From assembly GCA_030650395.1 (NCBI GenBank), contig JAUSDY010000014.1, positions 1 through 50,013 on the forward strand: DNA of 50,013 nt, given 5' to 3'. The translations under genes and the position numbers were made by a program. The notes under the pieces were generated by a model. That model was not told where the DNA came from and searched no databases. It saw only the letters and a list, made by a program, of their open reading frames with translations. Shown here one piece after another: positions 49,816 through 50,013 of this stretch; the first letter of the stretch is position 1; every line of letters begins with the position of its first letter. The stretch is from Acidobacteriota bacterium. Its GTDB lineage: Bacteria > Acidobacteriota > Vicinamibacteria > Vicinamibacterales > UBA2999.

Positions 49816-50013
49816 TCACTGCGGTGAACGCGGAAGGGGCGTATCAGTACTGAGCCCCCAAGTGCCCGACAGCGTACTCATGTAGCTGGCCGACGACAGC
49901 GCCGAATACCACGTCCCGCTCGACGGCCGGAACACCGTCAGGTCCACCTTGCCGTCCCCGTCGTAGTCGCCCACCACCGGCACATCCGTGCTGAGACCCC
50001 AGGTGTTCGCCAT
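49816..50013 (-). CDS. FG-GAP/VCBS-repeat protein (C-terminal end only)
   Basis: The frame is open from the right edge to a stop at 49816 and codes for VVGDYDGDGKVDLTVFRPSS followed by GTWYSALSSASY and a second GTWGLSTDTP stretch. The DxDGDGxxDLxVFRPS pattern is the calcium-binding FG-GAP/VCBS repeat common at the end of secreted bacterial proteins. The ATG at the very edge is probably internal. It lies 90 bp upstream of the giant peptidase gene on the same strand. Confidence 0.75.
   Translation of the reverse strand: MANTWGLSTDVPVVGDYDGDGKVDLTVFRPSSGTWYSALSSASYMSTLSGTWGLSTDTPLPRSPQ

Overview
This is a GC-rich bacterial window of densely packed genes, many overlapping by ATGA, GTGA or TGATG. 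It holds no rRNA, no tRNA that I could recognise, no CRISPR array and no insertion sequence. The mix of sugar-nucleotide enzymes, many lipid-linked-sugar type membrane glycosyltransferases, BACON/HAF-type secreted proteins and dispersed palindromic repeats resembles Acidobacteriota, probably Vicinamibacteria-like soil or sediment lineages. That placement is inference from gene style, not from a marker gene.

Layout. 1-1268: a Wzy/O-antigen ligase-like protein running off the left edge. 1269-2677: a degraded stretch with a long inverted repeat, a frame-damaged and truncated membrane protein gene, and an array of short hairpins. 2678-6248 (minus): two small hypothetical genes, a BRCT-MerR-TPR fusion and a glycosyltransferase 39 type membrane protein. 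6316-9933 (minus): a 1205-residue Fe-S/FAD/NAD(P) oxidoreductase with a palindromic repeat inserted in frame. 9999-11010 (plus): thiS-thiG of thiamine thiazole synthesis. 11069-14119 (minus): rfbC, a UDP-sugar dehydrogenase and a DegT/DnrJ sugar aminotransferase. 14257-17379: an LhgO-like FAD oxidoreductase, a SAM methyltransferase and an SGNH hydrolase. 17451-21968 (minus): a four-gene overlapping operon of a membrane glycosyltransferase, a GT1-like protein, a 45-codon gene easily missed by ORF length cut-offs, and an OafA-type acyltransferase with an SGNH domain. 22011-26188 (minus): two tandem paralogous membrane proteins of about 695 residues. 26231-28801 (minus): GDP-mannose 4,6-dehydratase and a sodium:solute symporter. 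28845-33776 (plus): an overlapping four-gene operon (PA14-like glycosyltransferase, second glycosyltransferase, DUF4330-like protein, small membrane protein). 33758-42675: a divergent gene pair (inactive M1-peptidase-like protein facing a secreted beta-propeller glycosidase-like protein), present twice around a membrane protein gene and followed by a glycosyltransferase with an EF-hand/dockerin-like insert. 42817-43044: a small KGG-type protein. 43285-49725 (minus): a 2146-residue secreted mosaic with M23 and M12-type peptidase domains. 49816-50013: the C-terminus of an FG-GAP/VCBS repeat protein running off the right edge.

Together most genes fit synthesis, lipid-linked assembly, polymerisation, acyl decoration and extracellular processing of surface polysaccharide or glycoprotein glycans. 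NDP-sugars come from Gmd, RfbC, the UDP-sugar dehydrogenase and the DegT aminotransferase; membrane glycosyltransferases and the ligase use them; acyltransferase and SGNH proteins modify the product.

Two features stand out. First, many start codons sit exactly 5-6 nt downstream of a good -10 hexamer, which predicts leaderless transcripts; one such element is repeated identically (20 nt) 13 kb apart and in one copy appears to fire in both directions. Second, the duplicated divergent cassette of dead M1-like proteins and Tat-type propeller proteins looks like an undescribed envelope module.
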